NCBI GenBank assembly: GCA_002319965.1 | Contig: DCJQ01000009.1 | Span: 1 to 40,398, forward strand | Reading direction: 5' to 3' | Length of the DNA: 40,398 nt | DNA from: Megasphaera sp. UBA1696 | Lineage (GTDB): Bacteria; Bacillota; Negativicutes; Veillonellales; Megasphaeraceae | Shown here: piece after piece, positions 21,120-28,873 of the stretch | Layout of the letters: every line of letters begins with the position of its first letter | Position numbering within the stretch: position 1 is the first letter of the stretch | The notes under the pieces: generated by a model | What the model was told of the DNA's origin: nothing | The model's input: only the letters and a program-made list of their open reading frames with translations | The model's database searches: none | Program-made: the position numbers and the translations under genes

Positions 21120-22994
21120 TCACTTATCCCCCCGGTTGTGTTGTTCCAAGAGAATCAGAAGAGCCGTAATATCGGCCGGTGAAACGCCGGAAATACGGCT
21201 GGCCTGACCTAAGGACAAGGGGCGGATTTCATCGAGCTTCTGCCGCGCTTCGGCCGATAAGGTATCGATATCGGCATAGACGATATCCTTCGGCATTTTC
21301 TTTTTTTCCAGACGATTCATCTTGTCGACCTGTTCCATCTGGCGGCTGATATAGCCTTCATACTTGATCATGATTTCGATTTCTTCCTCGACGTCTTCTT
21401 GTAAGTCCGGCAGGTCAAACACGGTCTGCAGGGATTCATAATTCACGTCGTCGCGGCGGAGGAGATCATAAGCAGTAAGGGCTGTGTGGATGGGCGCCGT
21501 ACCGAGTGCTTCGAGTTTAGCCAAGTTGTCTTTAGACGGCGTAATCGAAACGGCCTTCAAAGCAGCGATGCCGTCTTCAATAGCCGATTTCTTGGCCGTA
21601 AAGGCTTCATATCGGGCATCGGTAACCAAGCCGAGATCCCGTCCCTTCTGCGTCAGGCGCAAATCAGCGTTATCCTGCCGCAGGATGAGACGGTACTCAC
21701 TGCGGCTGGTCATGATACGGTAGGGCTCATTCGTTCCTTTAGTGACCAAATCGTCGATAAGGACGCCGATATAGGCTTCGGAACGGGTCAGGACGAAGGG
21801 ATCCTTATGCTGCACTTTCAATGCGGCATTGATACCGGCAATCAGCCCTTGGGCAGCCGCTTCTTCATAACCGCTGGTACCGTTGGCCTGGCCGGCTGAA
21901 AAGAGGCCGGGGATCTTTTTCGTTTCCAACCACGGCGTAAGCTGCGTCGGATCGAGGCAGTCGTATTCGATGGCGTAACCGGGACGCATGATTTTCACGT
22001 CCTCAAGCCCCGGTATCGTCCGCAAAAAGGCGTACTGAACATCAGCCGGCATACTGGTACTCATGCCTTGGACGTACATTTCTTCCGTCGATTCCCCTTC
22101 CGGTTCGACAAAGAGCTGGTGCCGCTTTTTATCGGCAAAACGAAGGATTTTCGACTCAATGGACGGGCAGTACCGGGGACCAATGCCTTCGATGACACCG
22201 TTGCACATCGGCGCCCGATCGAGGTTGTCGCGAATGATTTTATGCGTTTCTTCATTCGTGAAGGTCAGCCAGCAGCAGGCCTTATTACGGTTCTTTCGTT
22301 CCGACAAGAAGGAAAATGCATGGCCGTCTTTATCCCCTTCCTGCTTGGTCATTTCATCAGTTCGCAGGGTGCGGCGGTCGACGCGGGCCGGCGTACCGGT
22401 CTTAAAGCGCATGAGTTTTATCCCGGCTTTCAAGAGCGATCCCGACAGGTCTTCTGCCGAGCGCTGACCGATGGGACCACCGGAGTAGGTGCAGTCGCCA
22501 ATGATGATTTTCCCCTTTAAATAGGTTCCCGTCGCCAAGATGACGCAAGGCGCCTTATATACTTCATCCAGTTCCGTCCGCACACCGGAAACGACACCGT
22601 CTTCCAGCAGCAAGTCGGTAATCATGAGCTGCTTAACATCGAGATTATCCTGGTTTTCCAAGGTCTTGGTCATGGACATCTGATACAGCTTTTTATCGGA
22701 CTGAGCCCGCAGCGAATAGACGGCCGGCCCCTTGCCGGTATTGAGCATCCGCATTTGCAGGCACGTTTTATCGGTATTGATTCCCATTTCGCCGCCTAAG
22801 GCATCGATTTCCCGGACCAAATGACTCTTTCCGGGACCCCCTACGGCCGGATTGCAGGGCATGAGGGCAATATTATCTAAATTTAAAGTAGCCATCAACG
22901 TCTTGGCACCTAAGCGGGCACTGGCAAGCGCCGCTTCACAGCCGGCATGGCCGGCGCCGATGACGATGACGTCGTATGTATCGACGGTAAACAT
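21120..22994 (-). CDS. mnmG: tRNA uridine-5-carboxymethylaminomethyl modification enzyme MnmG
   Basis: A 624-residue FAD protein (GidA) that works with MnmE to modify the wobble uridine of several tRNAs. The N-terminal dinucleotide-binding motif VIGAGHAGCEAALASARLG starts near residue 11. Family motifs CNPAVGGPGKSHLVREIDALGG, GTGKGPAVYSLRAQ and TGTYLKG follow, and the C-terminal helical domain with IKYEGYISRQ binds MnmE. ATG at 22994 follows AGAGGTGG. It lies 12 bp after mnmE and one base before rsmG. Confidence 0.96.
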   Translation of the reverse strand: MFTVDTYDVIVIGAGHAGCEAALASARLGAKTLMATLNLDNIALMPCNPAVGGPGKSHLVREIDALGGEMGINTDKTCLQMRMLNTGKGPAVYSLRAQSDKKLYQMSMTKTLENQDNLDVKQLMITDLLLEDGVVSGVRTELDEVYKAPCVILATGTYLKGKIIIGDCTYSGGPIGQRSAEDLSGSLLKAGIKLMRFKTGTPARVDRRTLRTDEMTKQEGDKDGHAFSFLSERKNRNKACCWLTFTNEETHKIIRDNLDRAPMCNGVIEGIGPRYCPSIESKILRFADKKRHQLFVEPEGESTEEMYVQGMSTSMPADVQYAFLRTIPGLEDVKIMRPGYAIEYDCLDPTQLTPWLETKKIPGLFSAGQANGTSGYEEAAAQGLIAGINAALKVQHKDPFVLTRSEAYIGVLIDDLVTKGTNEPYRIMTSRSEYRLILRQDNADLRLTQKGRDLGLVTDARYEAFTAKKSAIEDGIAALKAVSITPSKDNLAKLEALGTAPIHTALTAYDLLRRDDVNYESLQTVFDLPDLQEDVEEEIEIMIKYEGYISRQMEQVDKMNRLEKKKMPKDIVYADIDTLSAEARQKLDEIRPLSLGQASRISGVSPADITALLILLEQHNRGDK

Positions 22995-23006
22995 AGTTCC
23001 ACCTCT

Positions 23007-24386
23007 TTATTTTCCCAAACAGAATCGGCTGAAGATTTCTTCAACGATATCGTCATGAACGGTATCCCCGGTGATAGAGCCCAAGAGGCTCCAGGCTTCC
23101 CGCAAATCGACGACGGCAAAGTCGACAGGCATGCCGTCTTCCATAGTCTTCAGGGCCCGGCTCAATGCCTCCCGGCTTTGGCGGACCAGCTCAATATGAC
23201 GCGTATTGGTTAAGAGAGCACTGCCCGATTGATTCGTACGGGGCAAGGCCTGTTCCAAAAGCCGATTTTTTAAAACCTCAAGGCCTTCGCCGGTACTGGC
23301 CGAAATAGACAGGACCGGATGGCCATACGCCGTAAGATCGCCTTCGCCGACGACGGCCGGCAAATCGAGTTTATTGAGGACGATGAGGGCATTCTTATCA
23401 GCCGTTGCCGCTAAGATGCGCTTATCTTCCTCGGAAAGAGGGCGAGAACGATCGATGACGACGACGGTGATATCGGCCTTGTCCATATAGGATTTAGCCT
23501 TCGTTACACCAATCTGTTCGACCCGGTCGTCGGTCTCGCGAATTCCTGCCGTATCGACTAAACAGACGGGAACACCCTTTAAAGAAATCCATTCTTCGAG
23601 AACGTCCCTCGTCGTGCCCGGCACGTCGGTGACGATAGCCCGATCGCTTTGAAGCAGGCAGTTGAGCAGGCTGGACTTGCCGGCGTTCGGTGTGCCGGCA
23701 ATGGCTGCCATGACGCCGTCACGGATCATTCGCCCTTCCCGCGAAGCATTCAGCATCTCATCGAGGGCTTCAATTTGAGTCCGAATAGAACCGGCAACAT
23801 CTGGTACAGTAATATCTTCTAAGTCTTCTTCAGGATAGTCGATCATGACTTCCAGGCGGGTAATAAAATCGGTCAGTTCCTTGCGCATGGCACCGACGGC
23901 CTTCGAAAGCCGCCCTTCAAGCTGACTGACAGCATTGGTAAGGCCCTGATCGCTCTTGGCCTGGATGACATCCATGACGGCCTCGGCCTGAGCCAGGTCG
24001 ATACGGCCGTTCACGAAGGCCCGCTGCGTAAATTCGCCGGGATTGGCCAGGCGGGCCCCATGGGAAAGGACCTGAGCCAATATTTCTTCCAAGGCCTTGT
24101 AACCCCCGTGACACTGGATTTCTAAGACATCTTCAGCTGTATATGAATGAGGCCCCTTCATGATGAGCAGCAAAACTTCATCGATTGGCCGACCGTCATC
24201 AGACACGATCATACCGTGCTGGATAGAACGATCCCGACGATTTGCTAACGGAACCTCAGAGGAACTCTTAAAAACGGCATCGCCGACTGCATAGGCCTTG
24301 CTGCCGCTGATACGAATGACGCCGATGCCGCTCTCACCGAGCGGGGTTGCAATGGCCGCAATCGTATCGGCCGTATCATACATCAT
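23007..24386 (-). CDS. mnmE: tRNA modification GTPase MnmE
   Basis: A 459-residue GTPase (TrmE) acting with MnmG on wobble-uridine modification. It shows the N-terminal folate-binding domain (TIAAIATPLGESGIGVIRISG), a helical domain, the inserted G domain with GTPNAGKSS, DTAG and NKLD, and the C-terminal CLGK motif with its catalytic Cys. ATG at 24386 (or the adjacent ATG at 24383) follows AAGGAG. An upstream in-frame codon at 24440 is rejected because that stretch is the hairpin between jag and mnmE. Confidence 0.95.
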   Translation of the reverse strand: MMYDTADTIAAIATPLGESGIGVIRISGSKAYAVGDAVFKSSSEVPLANRRDRSIQHGMIVSDDGRPIDEVLLLIMKGPHSYTAEDVLEIQCHGGYKALEEILAQVLSHGARLANPGEFTQRAFVNGRIDLAQAEAVMDVIQAKSDQGLTNAVSQLEGRLSKAVGAMRKELTDFITRLEVMIDYPEEDLEDITVPDVAGSIRTQIEALDEMLNASREGRMIRDGVMAAIAGTPNAGKSSLLNCLLQSDRAIVTDVPGTTRDVLEEWISLKGVPVCLVDTAGIRETDDRVEQIGVTKAKSYMDKADITVVVIDRSRPLSEEDKRILAATADKNALIVLNKLDLPAVVGEGDLTAYGHPVLSISASTGEGLEVLKNRLLEQALPRTNQSGSALLTNTRHIELVRQSREALSRALKTMEDGMPVDFAVVDLREAWSLLGSITGDTVHDDIVEEIFSRFCLGK

Positions 24387-24407
24387 ATATGACTCCTTCC
24401 ATAGTCT

Positions 24408-24437
24408 AAAAGGAGTTGTCAGCGACAACTCCTTTTT
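24408..24437 (-). terminator. terminator between jag and mnmE
   Basis: A 13-bp perfect stem (24408-24420 with 24424-24436), a 3-base loop and a short T run on the minus strand. Only 21 bp separate it from mnmE, leaving no room for a promoter in between, so mnmE depends on read-through or on a promoter inside jag. Confidence 0.82.
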
Positions 24438-24455
24438 CATATCTATCGTTATGCG

Positions 24456-25262
24456 TTATCCTTGATAATAAATGACGACGTGACGGTACGGATCCTTGCC
24501 TTCGCTTTCCGTCCGCACTTCCGAATCATTTTGAAGAGCGACGTGAATAATTTTGCGTTCATAGCCATTCATCGGCTCTAAGGTAACCGACTCGCCGTTC
24601 TGTTTGACCCGGTTGGCCAAACGATGAGCCAGCTGCTTCAGCGTTTCTTCACGGCGATGCCGGTAGTTCTCAACATCGAGCATAATAAAGTACCGTGCAT
24701 TTTCGCCTTGATTGGTCGTCAGATTGGTCAAATATTGGAGGGCATCCAAGGTTTGACCATGCTTGCCTATAAGAATACCTAAGTTCTTGCCATGGAGATG
24801 AAGAAGTATCTTATCGGACTTGATCATCTTTTCAATGACTACGTCAATGCCCATGTTCTTAAGGACTTCCTGAAGGAAAGCCTTGCCTTTGGCAGCCGCT
24901 TCTTCTGCGGAAAAAACAGCTTCCTCCGGTTCATTTACGACCGCTTCAGAAACCTCGTCTTCTTCCCCATCCGAGACGGAAGCTTCTGCAGCCTTTATAT
25001 CTTCAGACGGTTCAGATATTTGCGGTTCTTCAACGAGAACTTCCTTTTCCAGTTCGGCCTGAACGACGTCAGACGGCACCGGCGTGACATCAGCCTTCTC
25101 GGTAATACGGACCCGAGCCGGTTTACTGCCAAATCCAAAGAAACCACTTTTCGGTTCTTCTAAGATTTCGATATCGACTTCTTCTTTCATTCTGCCGAGG
25201 CGCACCAGACCGGAGCGCACGGCATCTTCGATCGTTTTTCCTGTTGCTTCGATAGTACTCAT
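24456..25262 (-). CDS. jag: RNA-binding protein Jag/KhpB
   Basis: A 268-residue cytoplasmic RNA-binding protein (SpoIIIJ-associated, KhpB). In order: the Jag-N domain (EATGKTIEDAV... with FFGFGSKPARV, about 1-52), a long acidic linker (about 58-118), a KH domain with GILIGKHGQTLDALQYL (about 175) and an R3H domain (RREETLKQLAHRLA onward). KhpB acts with KhpA in RNA control of cell envelope and division genes in other Firmicutes. ATG overlaps the yidC stop (ATGA) with AAAGGAG 7 bases upstream. Confidence 0.94.
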   Translation of the reverse strand: MSTIEATGKTIEDAVRSGLVRLGRMKEEVDIEILEEPKSGFFGFGSKPARVRITEKADVTPVPSDVVQAELEKEVLVEEPQISEPSEDIKAAEASVSDGEEDEVSEAVVNEPEEAVFSAEEAAAKGKAFLQEVLKNMGIDVVIEKMIKSDKILLHLHGKNLGILIGKHGQTLDALQYLTNLTTNQGENARYFIMLDVENYRHRREETLKQLAHRLANRVKQNGESVTLEPMNGYERKIIHVALQNDSEVRTESEGKDPYRHVVIYYQG

Positions 25263-25942
25263 GCTTCTGCTCCTTTATTCTTGAGGTGAGCCATGATCAT
25301 CTGCTGGCCCCACTGGAAAAGGTTGGAAACGACCCAGTAAATGACCAGGCCGCTCGGGAAGTTGAGGCTGATCCAACCGATAAACAGCGGCATGACGACT
25401 TTCATGATTTTCTGCTGTTTCGCTTGAGCCTCCGAAGCAGCTACCTGTGCGCCGGACATCTGGTTCTGAATAAAGTACGTCGAAATGGCCGACAGAATCG
25501 GCATAACATAAATAGGATCAGGCTGACCAAGACTCGGAAGCCATAAAAAGCTTTCAAAGGCCGGGTCATAAGGATACTCTCTTAAAGCATAGAATATAGA
25601 AATAAGGAAAGGCATCTGAATGAGAATGGGAAGGCAGCCCGACAAGGGGTTGACGCCCATTTCCCGATACAGTTTCGACATTTCTTCCTGCATCTTCTTC
25701 TGATTTCCCTTATATTTCTTCTGTATTTCTTTAATCTTAGGCTGCAAAAGCTGCATGCCTTCCATGGAACGGATCTGTTTCGCCGTAAGGGGCGACAGGA
25801 CCAATTTAATAATCAAGGTGAGCAAGATAATGGCAATGCCATAGCTCGGATAGCCCATGTTCTGGGTAAAAGCATAACAGTAATTCATAAATGTCGTCAT
25901 AATACCACTGAGGACATCCATTATTCCACTGAAAAAGCCCAA
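25259..25942 (-). CDS. yidC: membrane protein insertase YidC/OxaA, short form
   Basis: A 227-residue inner-membrane insertase with five expected helices and the family core LVLSPLTAKQIRSMEGMQLLQPKI and VNPLSGCLPILIQMPFLISIFYAL. The conserved hydrophilic-groove residue is Lys/Arg-type within this core. It lacks the large periplasmic domain of proteobacterial YidC and has no lipobox. TTG at 25942 is chosen because AGGAG ends 9 bases upstream; the in-frame TTG at 25951 directly abuts that site. It lies in the standard rpmH-rnpA-yidD-yidC-jag order. Confidence 0.93.
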   Translation of the reverse strand: MGFFSGIMDVLSGIMTTFMNYCYAFTQNMGYPSYGIAIILLTLIIKLVLSPLTAKQIRSMEGMQLLQPKIKEIQKKYKGNQKKMQEEMSKLYREMGVNPLSGCLPILIQMPFLISIFYALREYPYDPAFESFLWLPSLGQPDPIYVMPILSAISTYFIQNQMSGAQVAASEAQAKQQKIMKVVMPLFIGWISLNFPSGLVIYWVVSNLFQWGQQMIMAHLKNKGAEA

Positions 25943-25978
25943 TGTGCTCAACTCCTGTTCAGTTGTAAAAATAAGGAT

Positions 25979-26188
25979 TTACGGTACGGGATCATATCCA
26001 CCCTTATGAAAGGGATGGCATTTTAAAATGCGCCTTATTGCCAAGTAACTCCCTTTTAACGCACCGTATTTCTGCAATGCTTCAAGAGCATAGGCAGAAC
26101 AAGTGGGATAAAACCGGCAGCATGGCCGGTGAAGCGGCGATATAAATAACTGGTAGCCCCGAATCAGGGCTATGAAACACCATTTCAT
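25979..26188 (-). CDS. yidD: membrane protein insertion efficiency factor YidD
   Basis: A 69-residue amphipathic protein that assists YidC. It has the complete family pattern LIRGYQLFISPLHRPCCRF and YPTCSAYALEALQKYG, ending with CHPFHKGGYDPVP. It lies between rnpA and yidC, 6 bp after rnpA. Confidence 0.96.
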   Translation of the reverse strand: MKWCFIALIRGYQLFISPLHRPCCRFYPTCSAYALEALQKYGALKGSYLAIRRILKCHPFHKGGYDPVP

Positions 26189-26194
26189 GCATCA

Positions 26195-26548
26195 TCACTT
26201 CTTTTTCAATACCCTGGCATGCCGGAATAACTGCAAAATAGACTGCTCTGCTTCTGCATATCCGGCATATTTCAGACTGCTGCGGCCAATGAGGACTAAA
26301 TCGAAACCGTCCTTCAGGTCAAACTGATGGAGTCGGTACACTTCCTTCATCAGGCGGCGGCAGCGGTTGCGCTCAACGGCACAACCGATTTTTTTACCCG
26401 TCACAAAACCAATGCGGGTCGGTTGCTTTGGCGACCGCGGCAGGACGTATAAAACGACGCGGCGATTGACATACGACTTGCCGCGGCGGTATACGAGCTG
26501 GTATTCGCGATTCTTACACAGCCGTTGCTCTTTCGTTAGTTCATACAT
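26195..26548 (-). CDS. rnpA: ribonuclease P protein component
   Basis: A 117-residue basic protein subunit of RNase P, which cuts the 5' leader from precursor tRNAs. The RNR signature is GCAVERNRCRRLMKEVYR, after TRIGFVTGKKIG. ATG at 26548 begins the family start MYELTKEQRLCKNREYQ; an in-frame codon at 26593 is rejected because it lies within the hairpin after rpmH. The ribosome-binding site is weak (AGGA, 9 bases upstream). Confidence 0.95.
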   Translation of the reverse strand: MYELTKEQRLCKNREYQLVYRRGKSYVNRRVVLYVLPRSPKQPTRIGFVTGKKIGCAVERNRCRRLMKEVYRLHQFDLKDGFDLVLIGRSSLKYAGYAEAEQSILQLFRHARVLKKK

Positions 26549-26574
26549 ACATAATTGTCCTAGTAATGCTAGAA

Positions 26575-26611
26575 AAACAGAAAAATTCCACATGCCGGAA
26601 CTTTTCTGTTT
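26575..26611 (-). terminator. hairpin between rpmH and rnpA
   Basis: A 15-position stem with one mismatch (26575-26589 with 26597-26611) is followed by a short T run on the minus strand. It probably attenuates transcription so that rpmH is made in excess of rnpA. Confidence 0.65.
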
Positions 26612-26623
26612 ATCTCGTAATAA

Positions 26624-26758
26624 TTAAGCAGAGAGTTTTTTTCTGCCTTTCATGCGTCTTCTTTTTAAAACCATGCGGCCGCCCTTAGTCTTCATTCTTT
26701 CACGAAAACCATGAGTTCTTTTTCTCCACAATGTATTCGGCTGATATGTCTGTTTCAA
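26624..26758 (-). CDS. rpmH: 50S ribosomal protein L34
   Basis: A 44-residue basic ribosomal protein. The translation starts KQTYQPNTLWRKRTHGFRER and ends KGRKKLSA, a full match to L34. The start codon is TTG, with AGGAGG 8 bases upstream; no ATG gives the family N-terminus. It is first of the leftward ribosome/membrane-insertion operon. Confidence 0.96.
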   Translation of the reverse strand: MKQTYQPNTLWRKRTHGFRERMKTKGGRMVLKRRRMKGRKKLSA

Positions 26759-26814
26759 GCTAGACACCTCCTTTTCCATCATTGACTGTAATTAATTTAC
26801 ACCATAACAGGTTA

Positions 26815-26843
26815 ATTATAGTAAGTGAGGTTCAGCCTGTCAA
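26815..26843 (-). promoter_or_regulatory. consensus promoter of rpmH
   Basis: On the minus strand TTGACA and TATAAT are perfect with 17 bp between them, giving a start near 26808 and a leader of about 50 bases. Confidence 0.93.
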
Positions 26844-26873
26844 GCCTTATTTTTAGTGCCTTATTCCATTTGA

Positions 26874-26896
26874 GAATACCTTATGCATAAGTATTC
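26874..26896. repeat. near-perfect inverted repeat in the rpmH-dnaA gap
   Basis: GAATAC and GTATTC flank the 10-bp palindrome TTATGCATAA, with a single extra C at 26880. Together they make two 11-bp arms with one bulge. It lies between the divergent rpmH and dnaA promoters and could be a regulator site. No protein is assigned. Confidence 0.6.
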
Positions 26897-26909
26897 CAGT
26901 AAAAATTCC

Positions 26910-27061
26910 TTCCCATAACCGGGGTTTTGTTGTAGAATGTGGATAGATAAATACAGTTATCAACAATCCATCCACATTTTGTGGATAAGTGGAAAGAATC
27001 GGAAACTCGATGTATATCGGCTTTCCGGCTTTTTACATTTCATTTGTTCACGTTGTCCACA
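26910..27061. promoter_or_regulatory. dnaA upstream region with DnaA boxes
   Basis: A perfect DnaA box TGTGGATAA lies at 26980-26988 (minus orientation). One-mismatch boxes lie at 26938-26946, 26957-26965 and 27053-27061. A weak promoter, TTCCCA-17 bp-TAGAAT (26910-26938), abuts the first. DnaA autoregulation is expected. The whole rpmH-dnaA gap is 372 bp. Confidence 0.7.
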
Positions 27062-27130
27062 ATGAAGTTGTACACATATGAACGCCCATTATACACACTT
27101 AAATTTTTCGTACAGACAGGAAGGATTATT

Positions 27131-28648
27131 ATGGATCTGCTCAGTTTATGGGAAAAAATGTTAGCCAATTTGAAACAAGTCTTGCCAAAAGAAATTTTCA
27201 CCAATTGGTTTGAAGGCAACATCATTCCCTACTCGTATTCCGAAGAAGAAAACCTGCTCATCCTCGACACGATGACCAATTTTCTTCGCGATTATGTCAG
27301 CAAAAAGTATACCGATGTCCTAGAGACAATCGCCGAAGAAGTCATTGGCCATAAAACCAGTGTTCAGCTCATTACCAGCCAAGAAAAAACGCCGACCCAC
27401 GACAAAACCGAAGCCGTCGCCGAAACGATTACCCTTCCGCCCAAACAAAGTACACCGCAGGCCGAAACGGTGACAGCAGCCAACGTCGGAAAACCGGCCC
27501 AGGCCGTCCCTACCGAATGGGTCCAACCTGAACTGCCCATGAACGATGCCATGCCGGCCATAAAGGATGCCGCTCCGTTATCACTGACAACAGAATCCAG
27601 TCCTTATAATAATAATTTAAATAAAGATTATACCTTTGACAACTTCATCGTCGGCAACAGCAATCGCGTAGCTACGGCCGTTGCCAAGTCGATTGCTGCC
27701 GCTCCGGCCCAAAAATGGAATCCCTTTTATATTTACGGGGACAGCGGCCTCGGCAAGACCCATTTAATGCATGCCATCGGCCATGAACTGTTGAAAAACT
27801 TCCCGAATATGCGCCTTTTATGCATTACCAGCGAAGACTTTGTCAATGAATTTATTCAATGCATCCAGGACCAAAATACGGAAAGCTTCCGCCGCCGGTA
27901 CCGCAACGTCGACGTCCTCTTCGTCGATGATATCCAATTCCTCGGCCGCGGTGAAAAGGAAAGCTCTAAGGAAGAATTCTTCCACACCTTCAATAAGCTC
28001 TATCAGGATAAAAAGCAGATGGTATTTACCAGTGATCGTCCGCCCCGCGACATAAAAAAACTGGAAGAACGCCTGCGCTCCCGCTTTGAAAACGGCATGG
28101 TTACGCAAATCGAACCGCCTGATTTGGAAACGAGGACAGCCATCTTACGAACCTGGTCCGAAAAAGAAAATATCGTCTATGATTTAGATGCCTTAAATTA
28201 CATTGCCGCCAATGTCAGCGAAAATATCAGAAAGCTGCACGGCGCTTTCATCCGCGTCCTCTTAGAAGCCTTGCAGACCAAGAGTAATGTCACCTTGCCG
28301 TTGGTTAAACATGCAATCAGCTACATCACTGATGCGCAAGATGAAAAGAAGTATATTACCATCGATGAAATCACGACTTATATCTGCCAACATTACAATA
28401 TCAATTATAAAGAATTGATGGGAAAGAAAAAGACCAAGGATATCGCCCTCCCGCGTCAGATTGCCATGTACATGTGCCGTGAACTGACAGGAAATACCTA
28501 TCCTCATATCGGGACGGCTTTCAATGGTCGTGACCATACGACGGTTATGCATGCCTGTACCAAGATTATGGAACGAGCCAAAGAAGACCGTCACTTCAAA
28601 GAACATATCGAAAAGATGATGAATGAAATCCGCGGTGTGGATAACTAG
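27131..28648 (+). CDS. dnaA: chromosomal replication initiator DnaA
   Basis: A 505-residue AAA+ initiator that binds DnaA boxes and melts the origin. Domain I (about 1-80), a long low-complexity domain II (about 85-165), the AAA+ core with Walker A GDSGLGKTHL at about 203 and Walker B VLFVDDIQFL, and domain IV with the DNA-binding signature GRDHTTVMHA. ATG at 27131 follows AGGAAGG; the frame stays open back to 26981 but that region holds DnaA boxes. Its last codons overlap a perfect DnaA box. Confidence 0.97.
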   Translation: MDLLSLWEKMLANLKQVLPKEIFTNWFEGNIIPYSYSEEENLLILDTMTNFLRDYVSKKYTDVLETIAEEVIGHKTSVQLITSQEKTPTHDKTEAVAETITLPPKQSTPQAETVTAANVGKPAQAVPTEWVQPELPMNDAMPAIKDAAPLSLTTESSPYNNNLNKDYTFDNFIVGNSNRVATAVAKSIAAAPAQKWNPFYIYGDSGLGKTHLMHAIGHELLKNFPNMRLLCITSEDFVNEFIQCIQDQNTESFRRRYRNVDVLFVDDIQFLGRGEKESSKEEFFHTFNKLYQDKKQMVFTSDRPPRDIKKLEERLRSRFENGMVTQIEPPDLETRTAILRTWSEKENIVYDLDALNYIAANVSENIRKLHGAFIRVLLEALQTKSNVTLPLVKHAISYITDAQDEKKYITIDEITTYICQHYNINYKELMGKKKTKDIALPRQIAMYMCRELTGNTYPHIGTAFNGRDHTTVMHACTKIMERAKEDRHFKEHIEKMMNEIRGVDN

Positions 28649-28790
28649 GTTGATAAAAATATCGATAGATTGTGGATAAGGTAAAAAAAGAAATCCACAG
28701 TGGAAATGTGGACAAAAAATAACTTGTTATCCACATTTTATCCACACCTGTGGATAGCTGAAATTCGCTCTTATTCATCACTTATCCACA
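28636..28790. other. oriC: oriC DnaA-box cluster
   Basis: Perfect boxes: TGTGGATAA at 28636-28644 and 28671-28679 (minus), and TTATCCACA at 28727-28735, 28738-28746 and 28782-28790 (plus). One-mismatch boxes lie at 28707-28715 and 28749-28757. The density, the flanking dnaA and dnaN, and the AT-rich tract beyond identify the replication origin. Confidence 0.93.
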
Positions 28791-28850
28791 AATTCACAGG
28801 CCCTACTACTAAGACTACTATTTTTTAATTCACATTTAATTAATTTACTC
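28791..28850. other. oriC: unwinding element with DnaA-trios
   Basis: After the last DnaA box come a short GC patch (CAGGCC, 28797-28802) and then six in-phase triplets CTA CTA CTA AGA CTA CTA (28803-28820). An AT-only-rich tract follows (28821-28850). This matches the box, GC cluster and DnaA-trio order described for Bacillus subtilis, where DnaA loads on one strand to melt DNA. Confidence 0.85.
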
Positions 28851-28873
28851 AACGCAGAAAAGGGGATACTCCA

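Noticed and set aside
24387..24440. N-terminal extension of MnmE
   Set aside because: The extension is the terminator hairpin, and the family N-terminus fits the later ATG behind AAGGAG.
26981..27130. N-terminal extension of DnaA
   Set aside because: This stretch holds DnaA boxes and low-complexity sequence; ATG at 27131 has a ribosome-binding site and the family start.
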